From: an uncultured Hyphomonadaceae bacterium
GTDB lineage: Bacteria > Pseudomonadota > Alphaproteobacteria > Caulobacterales > Hyphomonadaceae
Direction: 5' to 3'
DNA length: 6,946 nucleotides
Assembly (NCBI GenBank): GCA_937873805.1
Contig: CALMWO010000562.1
Coordinates: 1-6,946 of the forward strand
Below the pieces are notes generated by a model, which was not told where the DNA came from, did no database searches, and worked only from the letters and a program-made list of their open reading frames with translations. The translations under genes and the position numbers were made by a program. Below, one piece after another: positions 1 through 5,226 of this stretch. Numbering within the stretch: the stretch's first letter is position 1; each line of letters begins with the position of its first letter.

Positions 1-1
1 G

Positions 2-247
2 GATGGCAAGATCCATCTCATCATCGGCGACAATGATACGTTCCACTTGAACGAAGCGGCTGAACTGCGGGAGCAGGAGCTGAAGACGCTGGGCGCCAAA
101 GCCGCGTTCACGTTCGTGCCCGGCGGCACACATGGCAATCTCGATCGCATCGGCGATGATGCGATGGGGCTGGAGAAACGGATCGCATGGGAAATGTATG
201 CGGTGGCGAGGCCGAATTCGAAACTGAAACCAGCGCCGGCCAAGTAG
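2..247 (+). CDS. Esterase-like alpha/beta hydrolase, C-terminal fragment (5' end off window)
   Basis: The frame is open from base 2 to the TAG at 245-247 and gives 81 residues with no proper start, so this is the tail of a longer gene. A TTG at 47 lies mid-domain and is not a credible start. The fragment begins with a beta-strand-like KIHLIIGDNDTFHL (fragment residues 3-16), which resembles the strand and acid-bearing loop near the end of putative esterases. A helix follows, then FTFVPGGTHGNL (residues 36-47), where His44 sits at the usual place of the catalytic histidine of the alpha/beta-hydrolase triad. The nucleophile serine would lie outside the window. The last 20 or so residues are a Lys/Pro/Ala-rich tail. 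The gene is followed after 15 bp by the amidohydrolase, so both are probably in one operon. The family call rests on motif likeness from memory; the substrate is unknown. Confidence 0.55.
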   Translation, partial: DGKIHLIIGDNDTFHLNEAAELREQELKTLGAKAAFTFVPGGTHGNLDRIGDDAMGLEKRIAWEMYAVARPNSKLKPAPAK

Positions 248-262
248 CGAGTTCTGACAACC

Positions 263-1303
263 ATGCCTGAAGCCATCATCGAACCAGACCTGCCGATCAT
301 CGATCCGCACCATCACCTGTGGGATCGCCGCCCGGTGATGCACCTGATCCCGCCGCCCGTGCATGGCTTCGATCACATCAGCTATCGCAAGGGGCACTAC
401 CTGCTCGACCAGCTGCTGGAGGACACCGGCTCGGGCCACAACATCGTGGCGACGGTCTATCTCGAATGCCGGTCAATGTATCGCGCGGGCGGGCCGGACG
501 AGATGAAGCCGGTGGGCGAGACGGAGTTCGTCAACGGCGTTGCCGCGATGGCGGCGAGCGGGCTCTATGGCAAGACGCTGGCGTGTGCGGGGATTGTTTC
601 CACGGCGGAGCTTTTGCTTGGTGCAGAGGTTGGCCGCGTTCTGGATGCGCATGCTGCTGCCGGCGGCGCGCGGTTCAAGGGCATTCGGCGGTCGACGTCC
701 TATGATGCGGACCCGGATGTGCTGGGGCCGCTGAACCGCAACCCAGCGGGCGTGCTGATGGAGCCGAAATTCCGCGAGGGCTTTGCCGAGTTGGGCAAGC
801 GTGGCCTGTCGTTCGATGCGTGGATGCTGGAGCCGCAACTGCCGGAGCTGATCGATCTTGCGCGGCAATTCCCGGATACGCCGATCGTGCTCGATCATGT
901 CGGCACGCCGCTGGGCGCTGGCAGCTATAAGGGCAAGCTGCCCGAGCGGTTTGGCGTGTGGCGCGAGAATATCCGCGAGCTGGCGAAGTCGCCGAATGTG
1001 CATGTGAAGCTTGGCGGCCTCGCCATGCCGTTCTGCAATTTCCCATCCATGCTGTCGGAGCCGCGTGCGTCGTCGGAACAGCTGGCGAAGGAATGGAGGC
1101 CTTATATCGAGACTTGCATCGAAGCCTTCGGGCCGAAGCGTGCAATGTTCGAAAGCAATTTCCCGGTCGATGAAGTGAGCTGCGATTATCCGACGCTGTG
1201 GAATGCGCTGAAGCTGATCGCCAAGGGTGCGACAGCCACGGAGAAGCACGAGCTGTTCTTCGGGACGGCGAACAGGTTCTATCGACTGGGCTTGTCGGCC
1301 TGA
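263..1303 (+). CDS. Amidohydrolase family protein (COG3618 / Amidohydro_2, TIM-barrel metal-dependent hydrolase)
   Basis: A 346-residue protein, a normal length for the COG3618 group that includes 2-pyrone-4,6-dicarboxylate lactonase and other lactonases. These are cytosolic TIM-barrel hydrolases that open lactone, ester or amide bonds. The first barrel strand carries IIDPHHHLWD (residues 12-21), with His16 and His18 forming the HxH motif of the superfamily. Later barrel strands appear as VYLECR (65-70), FKGIRRS (138-144), LSFDAW (182-187), IVLDHVGTP (208-216) and VKLGGL (248-253). His212 is a likely active-site residue. The eighth strand reads MFESNFPVD (295-303), with Asn299 where many relatives have the Asp of an SDFP/SDWP motif. 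The C-terminal FFGTANRFYRL (332-342) is typical of the family. No signal peptide is seen. The ATG at 263 is chosen because the HxH strand follows it closely; its Shine-Dalgarno is weak. It lies between an esterase fragment and acyl-CoA genes, so a lactone or ester in a catabolic route is a reasonable guess. Specificity is not known. Confidence 0.85.
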   Translation: MPEAIIEPDLPIIDPHHHLWDRRPVMHLIPPPVHGFDHISYRKGHYLLDQLLEDTGSGHNIVATVYLECRSMYRAGGPDEMKPVGETEFVNGVAAMAASGLYGKTLACAGIVSTAELLLGAEVGRVLDAHAAAGGARFKGIRRSTSYDADPDVLGPLNRNPAGVLMEPKFREGFAELGKRGLSFDAWMLEPQLPELIDLARQFPDTPIVLDHVGTPLGAGSYKGKLPERFGVWRENIRELAKSPNVHVKLGGLAMPFCNFPSMLSEPRASSEQLAKEWRPYIETCIEAFGPKRAMFESNFPVDEVSCDYPTLWNALKLIAKGATATEKHELFFGTANRFYRLGLSA

Positions 1304-1320
1304 CGCTTCCGGGTCCAATC

Positions 1321-1351
1321 TCTCCCGCATCGGCGCAAGACCGGCGGGAGA
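1321..1351 (+). promoter_or_regulatory. GC-rich hairpin in the intergenic leader that buries the acyl-CoA dehydrogenase Shine-Dalgarno
   Basis: TCTCCCGC (1321-1328) is the exact reverse complement of GCGGGAGA (1344-1351), giving an 8-bp stem. Inside it, CGG (1331-1333) can pair with CCG (1341-1343), leaving a 2-nt AT bulge and a 7-nt loop. The 3' arm contains the GGGAG ribosome binding site (1346-1350) for the gene starting at 1359. There is no T-run after the stem, so it is not an intrinsic terminator. If it folds in the mRNA it would lower initiation at 1359 unless opened by ribosomes, a protein or a ligand. The pairing is directly visible; the regulatory role is inference. Confidence 0.5.
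1346..1350 (+). promoter_or_regulatory. Ribosome binding site for the acyl-CoA dehydrogenase gene
   Basis: GGGAG ends 8 nt before the ATG at 1359. It fixes this ATG as the start, in preference to an in-frame ATG at 1227 that lies inside the amidohydrolase gene and would add 44 residues of unrelated sequence. Confidence 0.75.
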
Positions 1352-1358
1352 TGTGGCC

Positions 1359-2525
1359 ATGAACTTCGAGCTCGAGGAAGATCATCGGCTGTTGCAGGAT
1401 CTTGTCGCGCGGTTTGTGCGCGAGATGCTGATCCCGCTCGAACAGAAAGTTCTGGAGCGCGACGCCAACGGACAGGGTGCTTATCTCAGCCACGAGGAAC
1501 GCGACCGGATTGATGCGCGGTCGCGTGACATGGGGCTGTGGGGGCTTGATGCGCCAGAGGATGTCGGCGGGGCGGACCTGCCGGCTGTGGCGATGATCGG
1601 CGTCAATATCGAGATGGGGAAGACATGCGTTCCCTACCATCTGCCGCCGGATTCGCCGAACCTGCGCATGTTGATGGCGACGGTGAATGCGGACCAGCGC
1701 GAACGCTATCTCACGCCCTATGTGCAGAAGGGCACTGTTTCCGCCATCGGCATTTCGGAACCCGGCGCAGGCGCCGATCCCGCGGCGATGATCACACGGG
1801 CGGTGCGCGAGGGCGACGAGTGGGTGATCAACGGCCGCAAGATCTGGATCAGCCGCGCGCAGGAAGCAGACTTCACCATCCTGATGGCGGTGACCGACAA
1901 GCAGAAGGGCGCGCGTGGCGGCATTTCTGCTTTCCTGATCGACAAGGGCACGCCGGGATTCAACGTGCTGCGCCGCATTCCGATGATCGGCGGGCAGTTC
2001 ACGTATGAAGTGGCGCTGGAGAACTGCCGCGTCTCCGCAGCCAACCTTTTGGGCGTGGAGGGACAGGGCTTTGCGCCGATGCAGGTGCGGCTCTCCACGC
2101 GGCGGTTGCAGATGGCGAGTTGGGCGATCGGCATGGCGCAGCGCGCGCTCGACATGATGCTGGAATATGCGCCGCAGCGCGTGGTGTTCGGCGAGCCGCT
2201 GGCCAACCGGCAGGCGATCCAGTGGTGGATTGCTGACGCTTACACCAAGATCAAGGCAGCGACGCTGATGACCTATGAAACGGCGTGGAAACTGGACAAG
2301 GGCGCGGACGTTCGAACCGAGATTTCCGCCGTGAAGGCGTATGCCACAGAGATGTCGTACGAGGTACTCGACAACGCCATGCAGATGTACGGCGCGATGG
2401 GCATGACGAAGGAACTGCCGCTGTCGCTGATGCAGGCGCAGATGCGCACGATGCGCATCTATGACGGCCCGACCGAGGTGCATAAGTGGGTGGTGGCGCG
2501 GAATTTGTTGGGGCTGAAGCGATGA
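1359..2525 (+). CDS. Acyl-CoA dehydrogenase (FAD-dependent)
   Basis: A 388-residue single-domain acyl-CoA dehydrogenase of normal length. It would introduce a C2-C3 double bond into an acyl-CoA in the cytosol and pass electrons to an electron-transfer flavoprotein. An N-terminal helical domain (about 1-125) is followed by the beta domain with AIGISEPGAGAD (129-140, the flavin-side EP-G-G motif) and the strand WVINGRKIWIS (155-165). The C-terminal helical domain has TRR (247-249), QRVVFG (273-278, FAD-contacting Arg274) and RQAIQ (284-288). The end reads MRIYDGPTEVHKWVVAR (365-381). Asp369 stands where MCAD has catalytic Glu376, and Thr247 stands at the alternative helix-G position used by IVD and LCAD, so Asp369 is the only evident base. 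The YDGPTEVH ending recalls the ACAD10/11-like branch. The stop overlaps the crotonase start by 4 bp, so the two are translationally coupled. The exact substrate (straight, branched or ring-bearing acyl-CoA) cannot be told. Confidence 0.92.
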   Translation: MNFELEEDHRLLQDLVARFVREMLIPLEQKVLERDANGQGAYLSHEERDRIDARSRDMGLWGLDAPEDVGGADLPAVAMIGVNIEMGKTCVPYHLPPDSPNLRMLMATVNADQRERYLTPYVQKGTVSAIGISEPGAGADPAAMITRAVREGDEWVINGRKIWISRAQEADFTILMAVTDKQKGARGGISAFLIDKGTPGFNVLRRIPMIGGQFTYEVALENCRVSAANLLGVEGQGFAPMQVRLSTRRLQMASWAIGMAQRALDMMLEYAPQRVVFGEPLANRQAIQWWIADAYTKIKAATLMTYETAWKLDKGADVRTEISAVKAYATEMSYEVLDNAMQMYGAMGMTKELPLSLMQAQMRTMRIYDGPTEVHKWVVARNLLGLKR

Positions 2526-3301
2526 CCGACCGTATCGGCGACGTTCACATCACGCGCGATGGCTTCGTCGCCACCGTCACGATCGACAAGCCGCCGATCA
2601 ATGCGGTGAGTGTGGATCTGATGCGCGATCTGGCGGATGCGCTGGAGATGCTGGACAGGGATGGCGTCACGCGCGCCGTTGTGCTGGCTACGACGGGCAA
2701 GGTTTTCTGTTCGGGCGCGGATCTATCCAATCGCACGAGCGAAGGGCCGATACCGGAGCGGTCGATCAATCCGCTTTACGATCAGGCTGTGCGGCTGTTC
2801 TCGACCGAGCTGCCGATTGTCGCCGCCGTGCAGGGCGCGGCTGTGGGCGCGGGGCTGGGGCTTGCGCTGGTCGCGGATTTCCGCGTGGCGTCGCCTGCGG
2901 CGAAGTTCGCGGCGAATTTCGTCAAGCTGGGCTTTCATCCTGGGTTCGGCCTGACACACACCCTGCCCCGCCTTATTGGCAAGCATAATGCGGAGCGGAT
3001 GTTCCTGTCGGGCATCCGCTATGAAGCCGAAGCGGCAATGTGGATGGGGCTGGTCGATCAGATGGTCGATCCGCAGAACCTGTTGCGGGCGGCACAAGAC
3101 ATGGCTGCGGGGCTGGCGGAGAACGCGCCGCTGGCGATGCGCTCAACCCGCAAGACGTTGCGCGCCGATCTGGCCGCCGCAGTACGCGCGGCGACGAACC
3201 ATGAGTTCAGCGAGCAGCAGTGGCTGATGAAGACGGATGATTTCAAGGAAGGGGTGAAGTCCGTGTCCGAGCGCAGGGTGGGCGACTTCAAGGGCCGCTA
3301 G
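2522..3301 (+). CDS. Enoyl-CoA hydratase/isomerase-family (crotonase-fold) protein lacking both hydratase glutamates
   Basis: A 259-residue crotonase-superfamily protein of normal length. The start ATG at 2522 overlaps the preceding stop (ATGA), the classic coupled arrangement; a GTG at 2486 in the same frame lies inside the dehydrogenase and is rejected. The fold is clear: PPINAVSVDLM (24-34), the oxyanion-hole strand VFCSGADLS (61-69) and the second oxyanion loop GAAVGAGLGLAL (105-116). The ending EGVKSVSERRVGDFKGR (243-259) is a usual crotonase tail. Aligned by eye to rat mitochondrial enoyl-CoA hydratase, Glu144 becomes Gly113 and Glu164 becomes Phe133, so normal water addition to an enoyl-CoA is doubtful. 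CoA-thioester binding by the oxyanion hole should be intact. Isomerase, hydrolase, lyase or dehalogenase-type chemistry is possible, although the 4-chlorobenzoyl-CoA dehalogenase Asp145 position is also Gly (141). It is probably paired with the upstream dehydrogenase in one acyl-CoA pathway. Confidence 0.88.
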   Translation: MTDRIGDVHITRDGFVATVTIDKPPINAVSVDLMRDLADALEMLDRDGVTRAVVLATTGKVFCSGADLSNRTSEGPIPERSINPLYDQAVRLFSTELPIVAAVQGAAVGAGLGLALVADFRVASPAAKFAANFVKLGFHPGFGLTHTLPRLIGKHNAERMFLSGIRYEAEAAMWMGLVDQMVDPQNLLRAAQDMAAGLAENAPLAMRSTRKTLRADLAAAVRAATNHEFSEQQWLMKTDDFKEGVKSVSERRVGDFKGR

Positions 3302-3957
3302 AGTTCTTCGATACCGCCGATGAAGACTTTCACCGCGCGCTCCACGATCTCGCGGATTTCCGCTTCGGTGGGGCGGTAGTTCGGCAGCAGCAGGGCGCGG
3401 AACTGGATGCGGGAACGGACGAGGTCGAAATAGACCGACGCGGCGAGATCGAAATTCTCGATCCGGATTTCCCCGGCTTTCACGCGGTCTTCCAGATAGG
3501 TGGCCAGCGCCTTGCGCACGGCTTCGGGCGCGCGCTTGGCCCAGGTTTCAGCGATCTCGGGAAACTTCTTGGCCTGCGCCACCATGAGCCGCATCACGTC
3601 GAGCGATTCCGGGTGGGTCTGCCGGATGAGGAAGGCCTCGCCTATGCGCTGCAGGCCCTCGCGCAAGGGAGCGTGGGCGGCGAGTTCGACCTGCATCTGC
3701 TCGGTCAGCTCGCTGACGCGGCTGTCGATCATGGCCTCGAACAGGCCCTTCTTGCCGCCGAACTGGGCGTAGAGCGTGGAGAGCGAACCGCCTGCACGGC
3801 GGACGATTTCGGCCATATTGGCCTGCTCGTAGCCGAACTCGAGGAACACATCCCGGGCGGCTTCAAGGAAGGCGGCGCGGCGCAGTTCGGCGCGGCCGGC
3901 TTCCGGTTCCGGCGTGGCGGGCGAGGTGGCTTCAGTGGAATCGTGCTGCGACATCAT
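3298..3957 (-). CDS. TetR/AcrR-family transcriptional repressor
   Basis: A 219-residue TetR-type regulator. An N-terminal tail rich in Ser, Thr, Pro and Glu (about 1-22) precedes the DNA-binding domain: helix 1 around 26-41 (AAFLEAARDVFLEFGY), then the helix-turn-helix NMAEIVRRAGGSLSTLYAQF (47-66) and the usual GGKKGLFEAMI (67-77). The remaining helices form the ligand-binding and dimer domain, resembling the AefR-like C-terminal type (HPESLDVMRLM, then KFPEIAETW). Two ATGs in tandem (3957 and 3954) could start it; no good Shine-Dalgarno is seen. It is divergent from the emrAB-like genes across 131 bp containing a large palindrome, the common arrangement for a local repressor of an efflux operon and of itself. 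It also meets the crotonase gene tail to tail with a 4-bp overlap, so control of the acyl-CoA genes cannot be excluded. The ligand is unknown. Confidence 0.9.
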   Translation of the reverse strand: MMSQHDSTEATSPATPEPEAGRAELRRAAFLEAARDVFLEFGYEQANMAEIVRRAGGSLSTLYAQFGGKKGLFEAMIDSRVSELTEQMQVELAAHAPLREGLQRIGEAFLIRQTHPESLDVMRLMVAQAKKFPEIAETWAKRAPEAVRKALATYLEDRVKAGEIRIENFDLAASVYFDLVRSRIQFRALLLPNYRPTEAEIREIVERAVKVFIGGIEEL

Positions 3958-3963
3958 ATTAGG

Positions 3964-3994
3964 GATACTCGTTGTGCGATCGACTTGATACTCG
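3964..3994. repeat. 8-bp direct repeat GATACTCG in the divergent intergenic region
   Basis: GATACTCG occurs at 3964-3971 and again at 3987-3994, 23 bp start to start, which is close to two helical turns. The second copy begins inside the proposed -35 element of the emrA-side promoter. The copies could be half-sites for a regulator or chance; the identity is visible, the role is not. Confidence 0.35.
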
Positions 3995-4012
3995 GCTCCG
4001 CGTCGTTACATT
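3985..4012 (+). promoter_or_regulatory. Candidate sigma-70-type promoter for the emrAB-like operon
   Basis: TTGATA (3985-3990) matches TTGACA in five of six bases. After a 16-bp spacer, TACATT (4007-4012) matches TATAAT in four of six. The -10 element lies in the left half of the palindrome at 4004-4029, so a repressor bound there would block polymerase. On the - strand, TTGAAA (4016 down to 4011) could be a -35 for the repressor gene, but its -10 partner is poor. The assignment is by eye only. Confidence 0.45.
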
Positions 4013-4029
4013 TCAACGGAAACGTAACG
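4004..4029. promoter_or_regulatory. 26-bp imperfect palindrome, candidate TetR-family operator
   Basis: The outer arms CGTTAC (4004-4009) and GTAACG (4024-4029) are perfect reverse complements. Within them TTTC (4011-4014) pairs with GAAA (4019-4022). In all, 10 of 13 base pairs about the centre between 4016 and 4017 are symmetric. The size and near-full dyad symmetry fit a TetR-dimer operator. It sits between the divergent tetR and emrA-like genes and overlaps the candidate promoter. Symmetry is seen directly; binding by the adjacent repressor is inference. Confidence 0.6.
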
Positions 4030-4034
4030 GGAAT

Positions 4035-4065
4035 TACATAGGCTGCGCGTGCAGACGACTATGTA
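4035..4065 (+). promoter_or_regulatory. Inverted repeat in the emrA-side leader: second operator or 5'-UTR hairpin
   Basis: TACATAG (4035-4041) and CTATGTA (4059-4065) are perfect 7-bp reverse complements separated by 17 nt. Inside the spacer CTGC (4043-4046) can pair with GCAG (4051-4054) around a GCGT loop. It could be a second binding site for the same repressor, since TACAT is also part of the first palindrome. It could instead be a hairpin in the leader RNA ending 12 nt before the Shine-Dalgarno. No T-run follows, so it is not a terminator. Confidence 0.4.
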
Positions 4066-4076
4066 GGGTTCCGCAC

Positions 4077-4080
4077 AGGA
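4077..4080 (+). promoter_or_regulatory. Ribosome binding site for the EmrA-like gene
   Basis: AGGA ends 8 nt before the ATG at 4089. This selects 4089 as the start; the frame is open further upstream to an ATG-less start at 3972, which would run through the operator and promoter region and is rejected. Confidence 0.75.
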
Positions 4081-4088
4081 CAGCACAA

Positions 4089-5222
4089 ATGGCCCTGACG
4101 ACCGTGAAGATTGATGCGGGTGCGCCCCAGCCTGCGCCGGAAGGCGTGGTAAAGGCCGAGGCCGCTGCGGCAGCCGGCGGCAAGTCGGGCACTCGCAAGA
4201 AGGTGCTGCTTGGCGTCGCCGCTGTGGCCGGCATTGCCGTGCTGTGGTTTGGCGGCGACTGGTTCCTCAACGGCCGGTTCAACATCGCGACGGACAACGC
4301 CCAGTTGCGCTCCGACATCGCGCGCGTGACGCCCAAGGTCGAAGGCTATGTGAAGACGATCCACGTGGCCGAGAACCAGGTGGTCAAGCGCGGCGACCTG
4401 CTGATCGAACTGGAAGCCGACGAATTCGAAACCCGCCTCGCCTTCGCCAAGGCCGAGCTGGCTCAGGCGGAGGCCGACGCCGTGCAGGCTCGCTCCAGCA
4501 TCGCCGTGCAACGCGACAACCTCGCGGAAGCCCGCGCCGCGCGCGAAACTGCGGATGCTTCGGCCGAGCTGTCGTCGTCAGACCAGAAGCGTCTCGCCGA
4601 ACTCGCCGCGAAAGGCTGGTATCCGAAGGCGCGTCTTGAGCAGGCCGACGCCGCCAAGCGCAGCGCCAATGCCCAGCTGACGCAGGCCGACGCTTCCATC
4701 ACCGCCCAGCGCAGCCAGCTTTCGAGCGCGGAAGCAGCTGCAATTTCCGCCGCCGCAAAAATCGAAGCCGCGCAGGCCAAGGTTGCCGGGGCGCAGCTCG
4801 AGCTGGACCGCACGAAGATCCACGCGCCGATGAACGGCGTCGTCACCAAGAAGGACGTTGTCGAGGGCCAGATCCTTTCGCCGGGCCGCGTGGCGCTTTC
4901 GATCGTGTCGTCTGACGATGTGTGGGTGATCGCGAACTTCAAGGAAACGCAGATCACGGACATGCGCCCCGGCCAGTGCGTGAACGTTCATGTCGACGCC
5001 CTTCCCAACCTGCACGTCACGGGCAAGATCCAGAGCCTGTCGCCGTCGACCGGCGCCACGTTCAGCCTTGTTCCTCAGGACACGGCGACCGGCAACTTCA
5101 CCAAGATCGTGCAGCGCGTGCCGGTGAAGATCGTGCTCGACAAGGAAGCGCTGGCCTCCGGCCTGCTGCGTTCGGGGCTGCAAGTGACAGCGACCGTCTC
5201 CACCAAGCCTGACTGCAAGTAG
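4089..5222 (+). CDS. emrA: EmrA-type HlyD-family membrane fusion (periplasmic adaptor) protein of an MFS efflux pump
   Basis: A 377-residue periplasmic adaptor, close to the length of E. coli EmrA. It is anchored in the inner membrane and would link the MFS transporter to an outer-membrane channel. A short Ala/Pro-rich cytosolic tail (1-37) is followed by one membrane segment (about 38-55, KKVLLGVAAVAGIAVLWF). The first lipoyl half is VTPKVEGYVKTIHVAENQVVKRGDLLIELE (80-109 region). A long Ala/Gln/Glu-rich alpha-hairpin covers about 113-238, and the second lipoyl half DRTKIHAPMNGVVTKKDVVEGQ spans 240-261. The beta-barrel region contains VWVIANFKETQI (278-289) and GATFSLVPQDTATGNFTKIVQRVPVKI (322-348 region), a strong EmrA hallmark. 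At the hairpin tip the RxxxLxxxxxxS channel-docking pattern reads Arg168, Leu172 and Pro179, so Ser is replaced by Pro. The transporter gene starts 4 bp after the stop, indicating coupled translation. A divergent TetR gene and palindrome point to repressor control. Confidence 0.93.
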   Translation: MALTTVKIDAGAPQPAPEGVVKAEAAAAAGGKSGTRKKVLLGVAAVAGIAVLWFGGDWFLNGRFNIATDNAQLRSDIARVTPKVEGYVKTIHVAENQVVKRGDLLIELEADEFETRLAFAKAELAQAEADAVQARSSIAVQRDNLAEARAARETADASAELSSSDQKRLAELAAKGWYPKARLEQADAAKRSANAQLTQADASITAQRSQLSSAEAAAISAAAKIEAAQAKVAGAQLELDRTKIHAPMNGVVTKKDVVEGQILSPGRVALSIVSSDDVWVIANFKETQITDMRPGQCVNVHVDALPNLHVTGKIQSLSPSTGATFSLVPQDTATGNFTKIVQRVPVKIVLDKEALASGLLRSGLQVTATVSTKPDCK

Positions 5223-5226
5223 CGCC

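Noticed and set aside
1321..1351. Intrinsic terminator between amidohydrolase and dehydrogenase genes
   Set aside because: The stem is strong but is followed by ATGTGGCC, not a T-run, and the next gene's ribosome binding site is within the stem.
1227..1358. Upstream in-frame extension of the acyl-CoA dehydrogenase
   Set aside because: The 44 extra residues overlap the amidohydrolase 3' end and lack family likeness; the ATG at 1359 has a good GGGAG at proper spacing and begins the usual N-terminal helix.
473..1360. 295-codon open frame on the - strand within the amidohydrolase gene
   Set aside because: Low-information Arg/Gln/Ala-rich product with no motif; a shadow of the sense gene.
675..2483. 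Long (602-codon) open frame on the - strand opposite the amidohydrolase and dehydrogenase genes
   Set aside because: Its product is rich in His, Arg and Ala with no recognisable fold, and the + strand encodes two clear enzyme families over the same bases. Long antisense frames are common in high-GC coding DNA.
2936..2960. 4-chlorobenzoyl-CoA dehalogenase identity for the crotonase-fold protein
   Set aside because: The catalytic Asp145 position aligns by eye with Gly141, so the dehalogenase mechanism is not supported.
3613..4041. 142-codon + strand open frame covering the tetR gene and the intergenic palindrome
   Set aside because: It is antisense to a clear TetR protein and runs through the operator region; no ribosome binding site or family features.
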